NCBI GenBank assembly: GCA_963969495.1
Contig: OZ018324.1
Coordinates: forward strand, 160,111,758-160,175,757
Reading direction: 5' to 3'
Length of the DNA stretch: 64,000 bases
DNA from: Ceratothoa steindachneri
Taxonomy: Eukaryota; Arthropoda; Malacostraca; Isopoda; Cymothoidae
Positions 10,440-22,440 of the stretch are shown here, piece by piece. Below the pieces are notes generated by a model. The model was not told the DNA's origin. It searched no databases and saw only the letters and a list, made by a program, of their open reading frames with translations. The position numbers and the translations under genes are program-made. Each line of letters opens with the position of its first letter. Position 1 is the first letter of the stretch.

Positions 10440-13255
10440 TAGGTAAAAACAATTCATCATATTACGGAAGGCACTGAAGATACTGGAAATTAATACCAAC
10501 GGCTGGACAACGAAAAGGACTCTTTACGGAAATGTATTCAGAGAAATTGATGCAGACATCATCTAAATTTCGGAACACGGGATCGACACGCGTAGTGCAG
10601 AAATGAAAATCTGTACCTACGATATGTTGATCACGAATTATTCCTAGAAGCGGCGCGATGGTCCTGCTATTGCAATAAAGAAAGGGGTTGAATACAAGCA
10701 AATAAGATATCTAGAAGAATCCTACCTCGCGATTAAGATCAAACTCGACATAGGAAAGTTGGTCATTGCTACCGGATATCAACGGCCAAGGAGAGATGTG
10801 TTACCAATTCACACTCTAACTGGCCTAATTGGCTGAAGAGCCTCTACTATATTAATGGGGTATCTGAACGCCAGATGCTGAAATTCCGGTTAGAGGACCT
10901 TCAACGGTATAGGAAGAAGTCTGGACCTATTGCTGGCAGCAATATTGCCCAACAAATAGGCCCCGACTTCCCCACCTTTGTCAGAGGAGGAAGTGCCACA
11001 AAACCAGACATCTGTCTGGCGAATTGTCAGCTGCTGTTCAATTACTACATGGAACCAGTCCAGGTACCATGTAGTGACCATATAGGGATCCTACTTACTT
11101 TCAACAGGAAGCATATACAAGTTCCAGGTGTAGTCAGAAAGAACTACGGAGGAGCAGATTGGACACGGTACGCGCGCCTTCTCGAGGCCTACGATCCGCT
11201 CAACTTGGACGAGGCAATTATCGAGGAAATTTACAAGGCACTCAACGACCACAATAACCATCTCAACAACTTGTATCCCTGAATCCGAGTATAAGACCAT
11301 CTCTACCTACAGATGGACCAAATACATGAAGGATTTTGTATGAAATCAACATCAGGAATGCATCAGTTCACGCAATGCAACGAAGTGAAGAAATCAAAGA
11401 AGAACTCAACCAGTTGATCCTCGAACAACAATGGAGACGATGGGATGATGTGATCAATAGCCTCGATCACAAAGCAACTACCAAAGAATTTTGGAATAAG
11501 ATTAAAGGTCTCAAAGGATCAACTGGGAAGAAGAAGATCGAACTACCAAAAAAGACGGAAACATCGAAACAGAAGAAGGAAGAATTGAAGAGCTATTCCG
11601 AAGTTATTGAGAAAAACTCTTCAGTATAACTGAGGAGAAAAACGAAGACTATGATCTAGAGTTTGAAAGCAACATCATAGACGAGGTTAATGACTAAATA
11701 CACAAGACGTACCCTCACCACTAGGTGGATAGAAAGCGCGACGGGGACGCCTAGATTACCGAAGAAGAACTACTCGGCGCGCTCCTCTCATTCCGACAAA
11801 AAGCCCCAGGGTAATCGAGGCTTACAAAGTTCAACTTTAAAAAGAACCAGCCAATGTCATCGAAGGGATGAGAAGGATATTTAATACCTGTCTGAACACG
11901 GGATACATTCCAAATGCCTATAAAACGGCTAAGATCATTTTCTTGCCTAAACACGGAAAGGACCCAAGGTTGAAGGATAGCTACCAGCCAATTTCACTTC
12001 TAGAATTTGGCGGGAAGCTCTTCGATAAGATCCTCAACCGAAGACTGGTTTCTCACCTGGAGCAGAACTCACTCAACAACCCACATCAATGCGGGTTTAG
12101 GAGGAAGCGAAGTACGGAGATGGCTATTAATGTCATCATGGAAAAGCTAGCCCAAGCAAAACGGGAAAGAAGTAACGTGGACATTGTTTGTCGGGATGTA
12201 TCAAAGGCGTTTGATAAGGTGTGGCAACAGGGAATGCAGTACAAGATCTTACGACTGGGCCTAAGTGAAAAGTTATAAAGAACTTTATGTGACCATGTCA
12301 TGGAGAGAGCGGCGTATATCAGTTTAGAGTGCACGGGCGGACCAAAGTTTCCGCTCACTGCAGGCCTCCCGCAGGGGAGTGCCTGTCCCCCACTCTCTAC
12401 TTGATTTTCACCGCGGATGTCCCAGCCTCTGTAAGCCCCATTTGCCTCAACATTCAATTTGTCGATGCTTTCACCCAGATAATCACTTGTCAATGGAGGA
12501 ATGCGCATTGGCAATCTCGTATGACAGCAGGAGAAATTGAAAACCTTAACACCTACGAGGCCAAGTGGAAAATCCGCACGAACCAGGAAAAGTTTAAAGT
12601 AGTCCCCATACGGAGGAGACTACTATATGACGTCAGGGTGGGGTATATAAGCTATCCCTACACCATGGAGTGCAATGTACTCAGAATGAAGATTACTTCA
12701 ACAGGTTATAAAAAGCACGTCCATGAAACAATCACCAAGGCCACAGCTGCAGTCAAAAGTCTATACATGTTCAGAAATCTCCATGAAAGCAATAAGAAAA
12801 AAATCTAAAATGCACTTGTAAGATCGACGCTGCTATACCTCACTTCCGCCCTCTCGTGTGTCTTGAAGGAACAAAAAAGGAAACTACAAGTGGTGCAGAA
12901 CAAATGTGTGTACCTAATTACTGATACATACAAGCGATAAAGAAGACGTCAGGAAGAGTTGCACCGGGAAGCGGGGTTAAATTCCATTAACATTGTCATA
13001 GAAGAACGGACAAGGAATATGCAGGAACTAGTTAATCGGGAATTGAGCGATGATATCGTCCAAAATGATTTACCAGAACCCAAGAAGTGTGAGTTGTGCC
13101 AGATTTCCGAGCTCCGCTGGGCTTTTTTCTGGCGTAGCCGAAGTGCCGTTCTACACATGAAAATAAGAATGTTTTTAACCAAACCAAGAAAACCGACCAA
13201 GAATAGAATACCTAATTACGAAACCTCACCAATTTCTACAAGAATTCACCGATAA
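10440..13255 (+). pseudogene. LINE family A copy 1, ORF2: endonuclease and reverse transcriptase
   Basis: Jockey-like ORF2. The endonuclease spans about 10470-11280: NGWTTKRTLYGN, ISEHGI, DGPAIAIKKG, IATGYQRPRRD, MGYLNARC (consensus GDFNAH), KPDICLAN and PCSDHIGIL, which are the recognisable steps of the APE-type fold. A linker (11336-11629) leads to RT: ALLSFRQKAPG, NAYKTAKIIFLPK, PISLLEFGGKLFDKIL, NPHQCGFRRKRST, RDVSKAFDKVW and the LPQG block. The catalytic YADD box reads FVDAF, so the RT is dead. The C-terminal part continues to a stop after 13255. Stops and frameshifts are spread through it (for example TAA at 10563 and 12276). This is the longest of the four family A copies. Confidence 0.85.
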
Positions 13256-13700
13256 AGACCAAACTATAATAAAGAAGACATCAAAATAAAAACAAAAGAC
13301 ACGATTTACACTCACTACAAAATATACAAAAAAAAACAAAGATACTAAGCATAATACTAAAGGGATTAAAGTAATTTATTTCTACAACAGTAATGCGCAT
13401 AACATATCCAAGAACATTATTTTTTGATGACACATGGCTTGAACGCCATAATGATATAAACTATTCTAAAGACAACAAAGGAACCACAAAACAAGAAAAT
13501 ATTTAAAAGCAAAAGGCCTTTTCACCACTTGTCTATTTGCAGCTATCTGTCCCCACACCCTTTCTTCATCCTCTACCCACACCTACTTACTTACATCGGT
13601 CATAGTTCTTAGCGCTTGTGTGTAAAACAAAATTTTGTTTTAAACCTGAATGAATAAATTCAACATAAGATTGTCATTAAAAATCTGATTAATCCTCATT
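13256..13700 (+). other. LINE-A copy 1 3' UTR
   Basis: Non-coding A-rich tail after ORF2. It holds GGCTTGAACGCC at 13436-13447, the counterpart of the GTTTGAATGCC motif found after copies 2, 3 and 4. No clear poly-A tail or target duplication is visible. Confidence 0.5.
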
Positions 13701-13740
13701 GTCTAATTTGGTATAGCTTATATTATGTATAATAACTATA

Positions 13741-14525
13741 TATGGACAGCAGATACGACAAAGAATTTAAGGTGCTCGGACTAACCATTACGAAATCAGG
13801 TTATAAAAAGCACGTAACTGAGAGGGTAAATCGAGGGAAGAGCGGCCCGGCATTACTGTAGAAGTTAATTAACCTAAGCGTCAAAAACAAGAGAAAAATT
13901 TATCAAGCCATAATACAGTCCGCGATTATTTATCCAACCATCGCGATGTACACGATCTCGAGAAGTAGCCTAAAAAGTCCAAAACAAAGCTATCTACTTA
14001 ATAACAAACACCAGAAGAAGAAGAAGAAAAAGACTACGAGACTTGTATAGGGAGGCAAGAATAAAGCCACTTAATAGAATAATTGCAAAAAGAGCAAGGA
14101 AAGTCTTAGAAAAGAAACAAAATGAAGTAGAAGTTGAAGTAACCAACCAAATTGCCCAAAGAGAAGGATGGAGATCACACTGATTATTCCTAAGTTTCCC
14201 AAGGATAGATGAGGGAGGAGAAGAAGACGAAGAAGAAATCTACACCTAGAGAAAGAGATTAATACTCAACGAAGACTAAGAGTAATTAATTAACCGAAGC
14301 AACATCAGAGAATAGTATATAGTCAATTATAACTAGGATAATAATAGGAAAGAATAGATAGAGAGATAGATACCTACACCAGTTTTTAGTAAGAATATTT
14401 AATAATAACGGTTTGAATGCCTCATAAATACCAATACTACTTTCTAACTTTATCACACTAGCTATACTACCTAAAATGGAGAGAGATAAGCCTGACCTCC
14501 AGGCAACTAGCATCTCTTTGCAAGC
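13741..14525 (+). pseudogene. LINE family A copy 2, C-terminal ORF2 and 3' UTR
   Basis: A 5'-truncated copy. The frame reads EFKVLGLTITKSGYKKHVTERV, then after a stop KNKRKIYQAIIQSAIIYP. It matches the segments downstream of the RT active site in copies 1 and 3 (both have GYKKHV or GYRKHV). A further piece, ARIKPLNRIIAKRARKV, lies near 14055-14105. The 3' UTR carries GTTTGAATGCC (14411-14421) and a stem-loop GCCTG/CAGGC (14490-14504) shared with copy 3. The 5' truncation is typical of LINE insertion. Confidence 0.75.
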
Positions 14526-14589
14526 CTCTTACTTCCTTCAGCATTCAGCATCTATTCGTTTTTTACTATCATATTCGCACACGGGACTC

Positions 14590-14700
14590 ACAGTTATACG
14601 TGGACAGGGGTCACGATAAACTGTTATAGTTGTAGTGAGAGGCAAGCTACACATCGTGGTTCGGATTCCACGTTAAGCTGTAGGTCCCATGACTAAATAA
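14590..14700 (+). repeat. Possible tRNA-derived SINE-like segment
   Basis: GGTTCGGATTCC at 14650-14661 is one base off the RNA polymerase III box B consensus GGTTCGANNCC. A loose box-A-like TAGTTGTAGTGAGAGG precedes it by about 30 bases. The following CACGTTAA is shared with the R1 copies at about 35255 and 45115, where it is preceded by GGATCC. No cloverleaf could be folded by eye, so it is not called a tRNA gene. Confidence 0.3.
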
Positions 14701-14982
14701 GTCCACTTTTGTCTCCTACTATTTTCTTCGCTGTCCTATCCTCAAACTTTCTTCTTCTCCCTTTCACTCCTAACCGCCGTACTCACAGTGCATGGAGCCT
14801 ACTTTGGCTCTAGACAGTGTAACTATGTGGGTCTATAAAGGAGTACCGGACCTCCGTTCCTTCATCTTTGGGCAGCTCCATGAGCGCCAAGGGGGCGGGG
14901 GAGGGTCGAAAGAGCTATTCTTTGTCTCCCACCTCTCTTTTCTTTTCATTTCATTTCAATATAGACGCATCCTAACCACCAA

Positions 14983-16378
14983 GTGAACAGGGAGGAAGGA
15001 GAAGAAGAAAGAGTGATGCTAGAAGAACTAGGAAGTGCTCTCCACTCCTTTAAGCAAAAAGCTCCAAGACGGTCAGGTTTGACAAAGTTAAACTTCAACA
15101 AAGCACTGGGATGCGTGCGGGAAGTTTTATTTAACATCTTTAATTCCTGCCTAAATGTAGGCTACTTTCCCGATGCATACAAAACGGCAAAAATTATCTT
15201 TATTGTCAAACCTGAAAAGCCCACGACGAGGAAGGAGAGTTATCGCTCAATATACCTTCTGGAAATTGGGGGAAAACTCTTCGAGAAAATCCTGAACAAA
15301 AGACTCTTCGAGCGGCTTTAGAAAGAAGAGAAGCACCAAGACGGCAATAAATGTCATCACGGAAAAGATTGCTTAAGCGAAGAAAAACACGAGTTATATT
15401 GACATAGTATGCGGGGACATGTCAAAGGCATTCGATAAAGTATGGCTGAGGGGGATGCAATGCAAAATCCTCCAACTGGGTTTGAGCGCAAAGCTTGAAA
15501 AAATCCTTTGTGATTATGCCATGGAGAGGTGGGCCTACATTAGTATAGGGCGCACAGATGGTCTCACCTTTAATCTACAGGCAGGATTGCCTCAAGGCGG
15601 GTGCCTCACACCAACCTTATACTCGATATATACAGCCGACATCCCAGAGCCATGCTACCCCACTAGCCTAAACATCCAGTTCGCTGGTGACATAAGTCAA
15701 CTCATAGTTAGTGGATATAGAAACGCGCCTTGGAAAGCTTGAATGACTCCCGAGGAAATAAGAAAAGTCAAAGAATATGAATCAAAATGGAAAATCCGAA
15801 CTAATAGCGACAAATTCAAGATCGTCCCATTGGGGAGAAGAAAAACAGTAGATGTGAGAGTGGGGGATACGCGTTATACCTACACGAACGAGTGCAATGT
15901 TATCGGGATGAAGGTCACTTCTAACGGGTACAGGAAGCACGTCACAGAACGGATCCAAAAATAATCTTCAGCAGTTGGAACTCTTTATGGCTTCAGAAAC
16001 ATCAGCCAAAAGAATAAAAGGAAACTTTATCTGACGCTAGTCAGACCCACCCTCATCTATCCCTCAGCATCTCTGTTCATCGTCCCAAAAGCAACAAAAG
16101 TAGAAATGCAGAGGATACAAAACAAGTGTATGTACATCATCAAAAATACACGAAGGTGGGATAGGAGGAAGAAAGTGGATATGCAAAGAGCGGTGGACAT
16201 CAAGCCGCTCAATACGATCTTAAAGGAAAGAGCGTCAGAGATGAAAGGAAAAATTACAATGAATAGCATCGAGGAAATTAGAGAACTCATCGCAGAAAAC
16301 CAACGAGGTCCAAGTCACGCAAGATTCCCAAGCAGCGTCAGCAAGCTTGGAAATGTAATTGTCCCATTTATTGCATAG
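14983..16378 (+). pseudogene. LINE family A copy 3, reverse transcriptase
   Basis: 5'-truncated ORF2 starting in the RT N-terminal region: ALHSFKQKAP, DAYKTAKIIF, YLLEIGGKLFEKIL, GDMSKAFDKVW, LPQGGCLTPTLYSIYTADI. The catalytic box reads FAGDIS in place of Y/FADD, so the enzyme cannot be active. The rest follows as KWKIRTNSDKFKIVPLG, GYRKHVTERI, RPTLIYPSASLF and a C-terminal part ending at 16378. Frame breaks occur near 15320-15420 and at TGA 15740-15742 and TAA 15962-15964. It is the same family as copy 1, and the two are clearly diverged at the protein level. Confidence 0.85.
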
Positions 16379-16719
16379 ACAAAAAACTATCGACCAAAAC
16401 GACGATGAAAAGCAACCGATAACGAACAACCAAATCGATTTTACCTTAAAATCAAAGAAGACCGCAACTACCTAGTGATGACGAGGAAGAATAAAAATAA
16501 AGAAAATAAGCAAGTACGAAATACAGTACACACAAAACACGAATACAAACAACTAAAAATGAATATAACAAGAACATTTACAAAAATCAAATAAGACACG
16601 CGTAAGAAATGATGTAGAAACAAAAAAACATAAAAGGAACCTAAACAACCAAATTACACGTCCAGTTAACTTTAAAAGTTAAATTAGTACACGAATCCAA
16701 AAGTTTGAATGCCTTATAG

Positions 16720-16769
<50 letters not shown>

Positions 16770-16860
16770 CATTAATAAAACAAACAAAGAAACAATGAAA
16801 GAGATTAGCCTGGTCTCCAGGCACCTTTGCAAATCTTGCAGCCCTAAGACTTTCTTATTT
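16379..16860 (+). other. LINE-A copy 3 3' UTR with (TA)n insert
   Basis: Contains GTTTGAATGCC (16703-16713), a (TA)n run at 16722-16764 and a perfect stem-loop GCCTGG-TCT-CCAGGC (16808-16822). Motif and stem-loop occur in the same order as in copy 2, where there is no TA run, so the microsatellite grew inside the UTR after insertion. Confidence 0.6.
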
Positions 16861-16919
16861 TCACCACTATTCCCAAACCCAACTATCTCTCACACTTACA
16901 TACTCACCACTTCCCCATA

Positions 16920-16923
<4 letters not shown>

Positions 16924-17000
<77 letters not shown>

Positions 17001-17008
17001 AAGAGAAA

Positions 17009-17058
<50 letters not shown>
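16924..17058. repeat. Compound (TA)n-(GA)n microsatellite
   Basis: TA repeats to 16960 pass directly into GA repeats to 17058, with a few interruptions (GATAGA, GAAAGA). Reverse-strand ORFs of Ser-Leu and Ile-Tyr repeats here are translation artefacts. Confidence 0.95.
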
Positions 17059-17062
<4 letters not shown>

Positions 17063-17408
17063 CTGCGCTTGTCGCTTGGATTGCTCTCTTACATACTCGT
17101 TGTGACCTAAAGTTAAATTTGGGGGAAATTTGATCTGAATTTTCAGTTTTTTCCACCTTCCCCACATAATTTTTCCTTTTTCATAACGGATCCCTGAACA
17201 CACACCCTCACACAACAATATACACGCTGAGAAACTGTCCTCCCGATCCCCTTCCTAATTACAGCCCTGAGTGATATGATGGAGTAAGGAAGGAGACTAG
17301 GCGCATAGCCTTGAGAACCTTACCTGACCTGCTAAAACCGGACAGGTGTAAGTTTTTCGAAAAGATTAAGTTGAACTAAATTTTGCACTCGTATGCCTCA
17401 TCGACATC

Positions 17409-18080
17409 TTATTTAGATATTCGGCTATCTGTGCAAGGGAGGTAGATACTGAAGTCCTCACTTCCCCGCGTGCCATGGAAGCCCAACTCAAAATCAACCT
17501 CAAGCCACAAACACCACAACAAATACGATCCCATAGGAGCATTATCTGCCGCCATCTCGACCCTTTGCGTTTGAGAACACTCTACAGACGAGATAACGGA
17601 GGAGGTTCTTCTGAATCCCTCGTGGACGAAAGTAGACGAAGTAGTAAAATTCAAAAGCTACACCCACTTTTTTAAAGTAGTCTTCACAGAAACAACTATG
17701 GCGATCAAAGCAAAAGAAACTGGCTTCCTCCTTTTTAATGTCCGTGTCTGCCCCGAGTAGATTGAACAGGAGGAATTCGTTGACTTGCAAATGTGTTTCC
17801 GGTGCTACAGGTACAACCTCCACATCACTGCCACTTGCTCTACCTCTTACATTGTAGTCTGCTCTGAGTGCGCTCAACAAGGCCATTCCTGGCGTGATTG
17901 CAACAATACAATGCAAAAAGGCCTTAATTATGGTGGCCCACATAAGAATATGGCTATGGTGTGTCCCGTCAAAAAGGAACGAATCAAAGCAGCAAAAGAA
18001 AAGGGGAAACAAGGGGAAGAAAGGAAAGTTACGCCACCTACGCGAAGGTTGCCAAGGAAGCGGTCGCAGAAAGTAGTGTA
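17409..18080 (+). pseudogene. LINE family A copy 4, ORF1 with CCHC knuckles
   Basis: Gag-like ORF1 homologous to 9443-10430. The frame FLLFNVRVCPE-stop-IEQEEF leads into CFRCYRYNLHITATC (CX2CX5HX4C, spacing identical to copy 1) and CSECAQQGHSWRDC (canonical CX2CX4HX4C). A third motif, NYGGPHKNMAMVCP, and a Lys/Arg-rich tail end at the TAG after 18078. An in-frame TAG near 17758 interrupts the N-terminal half. The zinc knuckles themselves are intact here, unlike in copy 1. Confidence 0.75.
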
Positions 18081-18131
18081 ACCCCAAAGCCTACTATACT
18101 GAAAATCGATAACTAAAAATCAACCAACATA

Positions 18132-18961
18132 ATGTGTTGCATTTACTATGCACACATTGCCAACCTAATCCGGCCTGGTACCTTGGCGAAGGAGTTGAAC
18201 ACCATGCTCGTAAATAACGGCATGGAGAAAACTTGGTTTACTGAAAACCCTCCGTCGAATGAACTCCTTAGAGTAAATCTCCAACCGCAGAACGAGAAGA
18301 GCGGTCAAAAATCCCAGAGTTCGAGTAATGCCCCTGAACGGTATCCTCGAGTCCAGGCTATGGCTGCCCGGAAGAATGCTTCAAACAAACACGGACACAC
18401 ACACACACACAACCGAGAAATATAACAGTTTCACCAGTCGAGCGCGAGGAAGCCCAGACTGTAGGGCCCGAGAAGGTGGAGCATACGCTTCGCCCTCAAA
18501 AGACCTCGCAGTCACGTCGACTGAGTAGGTACTTGTCATCGAAAACTCGGGAACCCAAGTACATGTACTACTCGAAGATAATTAACTTCAGGGTATATGC
18601 TGCCGAAGGGAACCAGTTTCCTGACGAGGCGGGCCGAGATGATATTGTTGATGGCCTAAGGGCCGGACAGTACAAATGGGACTACACGGTCGACATACCA
18701 GAAGATCTACTTAAGCAGGCTCTTTTCCGAGGACTCATCAAATTTTCAACAGACACTTACATTGTTCTCTCGGACTCCGAGTATCGAAAGAAAAGATCCA
18801 GCAAAGGAGAACCCGACCAGGGTCTCCTATCGGAGCTAAATTTGAGAGAGAATCAAACACGCACCTACCAAATACAACTACGCTACAGTGCGAGCGTAGT
18901 ATCTAAGGACAGCTGTAAAGCGAAGAAAATCTTACTGAAACATGACACCAATTCATATTGA
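18132..18961 (+). pseudogene. Open frames downstream of LINE-A copy 4 ORF1, unassigned
   Basis: Two overlapping plus-strand frames (18132-18425 and 18476-18961, the latter 161 codons) follow ORF1. The longer contains DEAGRDDIVDGLRAGQYKWD and LLKQALFRGLIKFSTDTYIV, with good codon continuity but no motif I recognise. A (CA)n run lies at about 18397-18412 between them. Position suggests retroelement coding sequence, perhaps a divergent ORF1 C-terminus. No EN or RT motif follows before the 3' motif at 19056. Confidence 0.35.
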
Positions 18962-19710
18962 CATAACGAACGCAAAGATAACAACCCGAATTACGACCAA
19001 AAAAAAACTAAATTTGACTTAGCGTAGTGTCTGGCTCACACCCAAACACTACAAAGGCTTGAATGCCAACCAACTTTGACATCAAATAACCCTAATTATA
19101 CATTTTTACAATGCCAGTGATACCCGATGACCAGGGATCTTAACAACTAACTTAATATATGCTACTCAATACGCTATACCTATTTTTGCTGGAGATACCC
19201 TTCCACTAGGGAACCTAAATCTTTCAAACTCATACTAAACTTATCTTTACTATCATTTTCAAAAACCCTTTCACCATTATACCCTCTCACTTTTCTTCTA
19301 TTAATCTATATTTTTTCCTTCTTAATTTGTCCATTTTCCCCCAAATAATAGAGAGTATTAGCAGTCATTATTCAAGAAGCAAGAAGTTATCCTTACCGTT
19401 CGCTTTTTCGAGACCTGTTCCTGCAATTTACGACGGAATAAAGGATCCAGCTGAATATTTTTCTTTTATTTTAAGGAAGCTCGTTTTATCACTTAACGCA
19501 GCCTGTTACAGGAGAAGAGATTCCTTTTCTGCACTTTAAATAAAAGGGGCATATATCGTCTGAATAGCCATACCTATACATTATCTAAGGGGAAATGGAG
19601 AGAGAAGTAGAGATAAAAAAAGCCGAATCCACCGAAGAAAAGTTCGTTCCTCGGGGTCATGGAGCGGGTCGATATCATATAAAAAGAAGATAGAAGAAAA
19701 GAGTAAATGC
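18962..19710. other. Probable LINE-A copy 4 3' UTR and spacer
   Basis: GGCTTGAATGCC at 19056-19067 marks the family A 3' UTR. The following pyrimidine-rich AT DNA shows no gene; a 70-codon frame at 19327-19539 is unrecognised and may be chance. Confidence 0.35.
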
Positions 19711-19714
19711 AACA

Positions 19715-20420
19715 TAATACAACATAAAAGAATGTCTTCAAGGATAAATATTCTTCTCAATCATTTTATGTTATGCTAGTGTGTTGGTTGGTATGCAATG
19801 TTACATTTAACATAACAATTTCACGGATGGTAGTGTAAAATCGGGAATTTAGCAAAGGATGTGTTTCAATCTGCATTATCATCTTTATTAATGAATTATT
19901 ATTGTAATATAACTTCACCTAGATCCCCCTTCGAAAGAATAGGAATTCCAAATGGTTAACCAAGTATAATAGAAGTTTTAAATAGTTAGTGTTATTGAAA
20001 GAATTTTCTAGATATAGGTAGAAAACGAAAAGAAATACTAGTAACCAAATAATCTTCTCAATAAGAAATATTAATTGTTTTTGGCATAATTGTTTGTATA
20101 TATAATCAAATAATCAATATAAATTCATCTTTAAATACAAAATAATATAATTTGGATGTAGACAATGAAGTAGATGTAAGATTATTTGTTATCGCTCTAT
20201 ACAGGAGATATTTTATTTTGACAAATCTTACGTTTCATTTCCTATCCACTAAACTTTATTTTATTTTATAAAATTAAAAAAGATCAAAAGCAATGAAACA
20301 CACTCGGGGAATTTAAGCTTTAAGATAAACTATTTTCCTAGAACTAATCGTCACAACTCAGCTAAACTTATGTGCTGCTGTTGAGGTTCCAACATTGTCA
20401 GGATTCTCTTAGCAAAAAAA
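19715..20420 (+). repeat. Dispersed repeat R3, copy with internal deletion
   Basis: Shares with 37555-38735 and 62350-63835 the blocks GGAATTCC, ATAATAGAAGTTTTAAATAG, AGAAAACGAA, GGTAACTAAA-like DNA, TAAACTTTATTTTATTTT and the terminal GTCACAACTCAGCTAAACTT. The middle section present in the 37.6-kb copy is missing here. Confidence 0.65.
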
Positions 20421-20790
20421 AGCCCCGCCCGCCGGACCCTGACTGACTCTTTTTTGCCCCACCCACACCATCATCATCATATAACTACGGTGAAAGAATC
20501 GAACAATTTATGCTACTGCGGAACTGAGTACATCCATAAACGATTTAATTCACTTAAGAGCCATGAATGAAATGTAGATGATGAATTTTTTTTACTCAAA
20601 AATCAGCTTAGATCGTCGAATTTCGGGCCCATTTATCTGGTTTGGTTGGAGCTGAGCTCTTATTTATTTCTCGTGCATTCGCTTGGTCATTAGAGATTGA
20701 ACATAATTGAATATCTACTCTAAGCTGCGTGATTAAACAATCTCTTCTACTTTTCATGAGGCCCCATTTTTTTATTTTTACAATCTGATC

Positions 20791-22440
20791 ATGGTGACAA
20801 CTCAAAGCCACAGGGGTAAAGCGCATGGAGATCCGTCTCTATGCACGGCTTTGTCCTCATTAGGTGTCGGAGAGTATAAGGAAAATCAAGGCACCCCTTC
20901 GACTGGTGGAGGGGCTCCCCTCTCTCCATCACTATACGAAAAGGGTGTTTTGTTAGATTTTGAGCCGCTCTCGGACAGCTTCACCTCTGAAAAGGAGGTG
21001 CCCTCCCCACCCCCCATGATTTTGACCCCTCTAAACATCTTCTACCGGAGAGGATGCTTACTCCTCTCCTAGGACTAAGAGTGCAGGGGTTTCCCATTGA
21101 CCTCATTCTGTGTAGTCGCCTCAAAACGACTCTACCTTTAAACAAATTGCAGTACCCCCTATTTTAGCACAGGGGACTGCCATTGTCCTCCTTACGGGGA
21201 CAATGGAAAGCGGTGCGTGTTGCGCCGTGCACCCTGCAGTGTGACAGTCTTCCTTTCTTTCCGATGGAGGTCGGTTCTCCGGCCAGAGACTACTAGACTG
21301 TGATGAAAGATACCCTGAATAGGATATGGGATATCTTAGGGGGATAGCCACACGGAGGCCCCCTGAGATGGACATGGGACAGGAGGTGACCGACGAAGCC
21401 ACAGTCGGCCGGATCTTCCATGGAGATGAACTTGGGCTCGGTGTGAAACATCGAACCTGAGTCCGCCCTGTTTAAGCTTCTCCTCTGACGGTACGGGCGC
21501 TTAAGGACTCAAAGGATAGGAGGGACCTCTACTTTGGCTGGTGTCCCTCTCAGCTAAGATCTTTTCCATCTCAGAGAAGGATCTTGCTGGGGTCACTCCA
21601 TCCAGCCTATGGCTCCTTCCGGCGGCAGAGAAGAATACAGGTGGCTCCGGGGACAAACGCGTCTGTGCCGTTTCGGAAAGCGACTAGCCAAAATCGGCAC
21701 TTCTGTCCTCGAGGCGTCCCCAGGTGGGGGATGCCAGACCAATACTAAAGTCGCCAGTGCACTCAGTGGAACCTCATTTACGTCGAGGACTCTCATTTAG
21801 AGACTACCTGGCATTTTCGAACCCGCTGGCTCCAAACAATTTCCAGTTACTCACTTCGTTGATAGCAGCATATGACAAGGGCAACATGATCCATTAGAGG
21901 AGACCATTAGCTAGCTTGATTGATAGAGAGCCGAAGGTGTCCCGTCTCTCGGTAGGAGCCTTCTAGCGAATGCGTAAGATCCCTCCATGATTAGTTCCCT
22001 TCGGACACTTAATGGCACGCAGGTGAGTGTGACGCCGCACTCTACCATGAACTTCGTGAAAAGAGTGGTCTACGAGAGGAAACTCGTGTATTTCTCCATA
22101 GATTACATCACTTTAGTGTTGGCCGACCATGGAGCGGTCAAGGATGAACGAGTGATAAAAAAGAGGGGGGACGTCGAGGCCTACCCCTACACTTTTCGTC
22201 ACTTTTGACCATTACAGGCTCCCTGAGTCGTTGCGTGCCGTTTGGTATAATGTGGTATTCGTGCCCCTCCTGCGGAGGTGCTATTATTGCCACCGCTTTG
22301 GCAATACTAATCGCTCCTGAGGACGTGTAAAGCCAGGTTTACTCGAAGTCTGTGTAAGTTGCTCCAAAGCCGCACACGATAAGTCCCTATCGTGTATGGC
22401 CAAGTGAGTCAATTCAAGAGAGCGGCATCCCGCTTCTTCG
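20791..22440 (+). pseudogene. LINE family B copy 2, ORF1
   Basis: Plus-strand counterpart of the left-edge copy. TSSTGEDAYSSP near 21035 and FSISEKDLAG near 21570 match copy 1. Further on, NFVKRVVYERKLVYFS and LADHGAVKDERVIKKRGDVEAYP (22050-22190) and YRLPESLRAVWYNV are the RNA-binding region of this gag-like family. Zinc knuckles follow: CYYCHRFGNTNRS-stop (the His is now Asn and the last Cys a TGA) and CVSCSKAAHDKSLSC near 22350. Many stops and frameshifts break it. The ATG at 20791 is not in the same context as that of copy 1, so the true start is uncertain. Confidence 0.7.

Noticed and set aside
12086..12514. Minus-strand ORF of 142 codons
   Set aside because: Antisense to the LINE-A RT with its conserved plus-strand motifs.
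14650..14661. tRNA gene
   Set aside because: Box B is near consensus but no acceptor stem or cloverleaf could be drawn, so it is treated as a SINE-like remnant.
16641..17218. ORFs encoding Ile-Tyr and Ser-Leu repeats
   Set aside because: Translations of (TA)n and (GA)n microsatellites.
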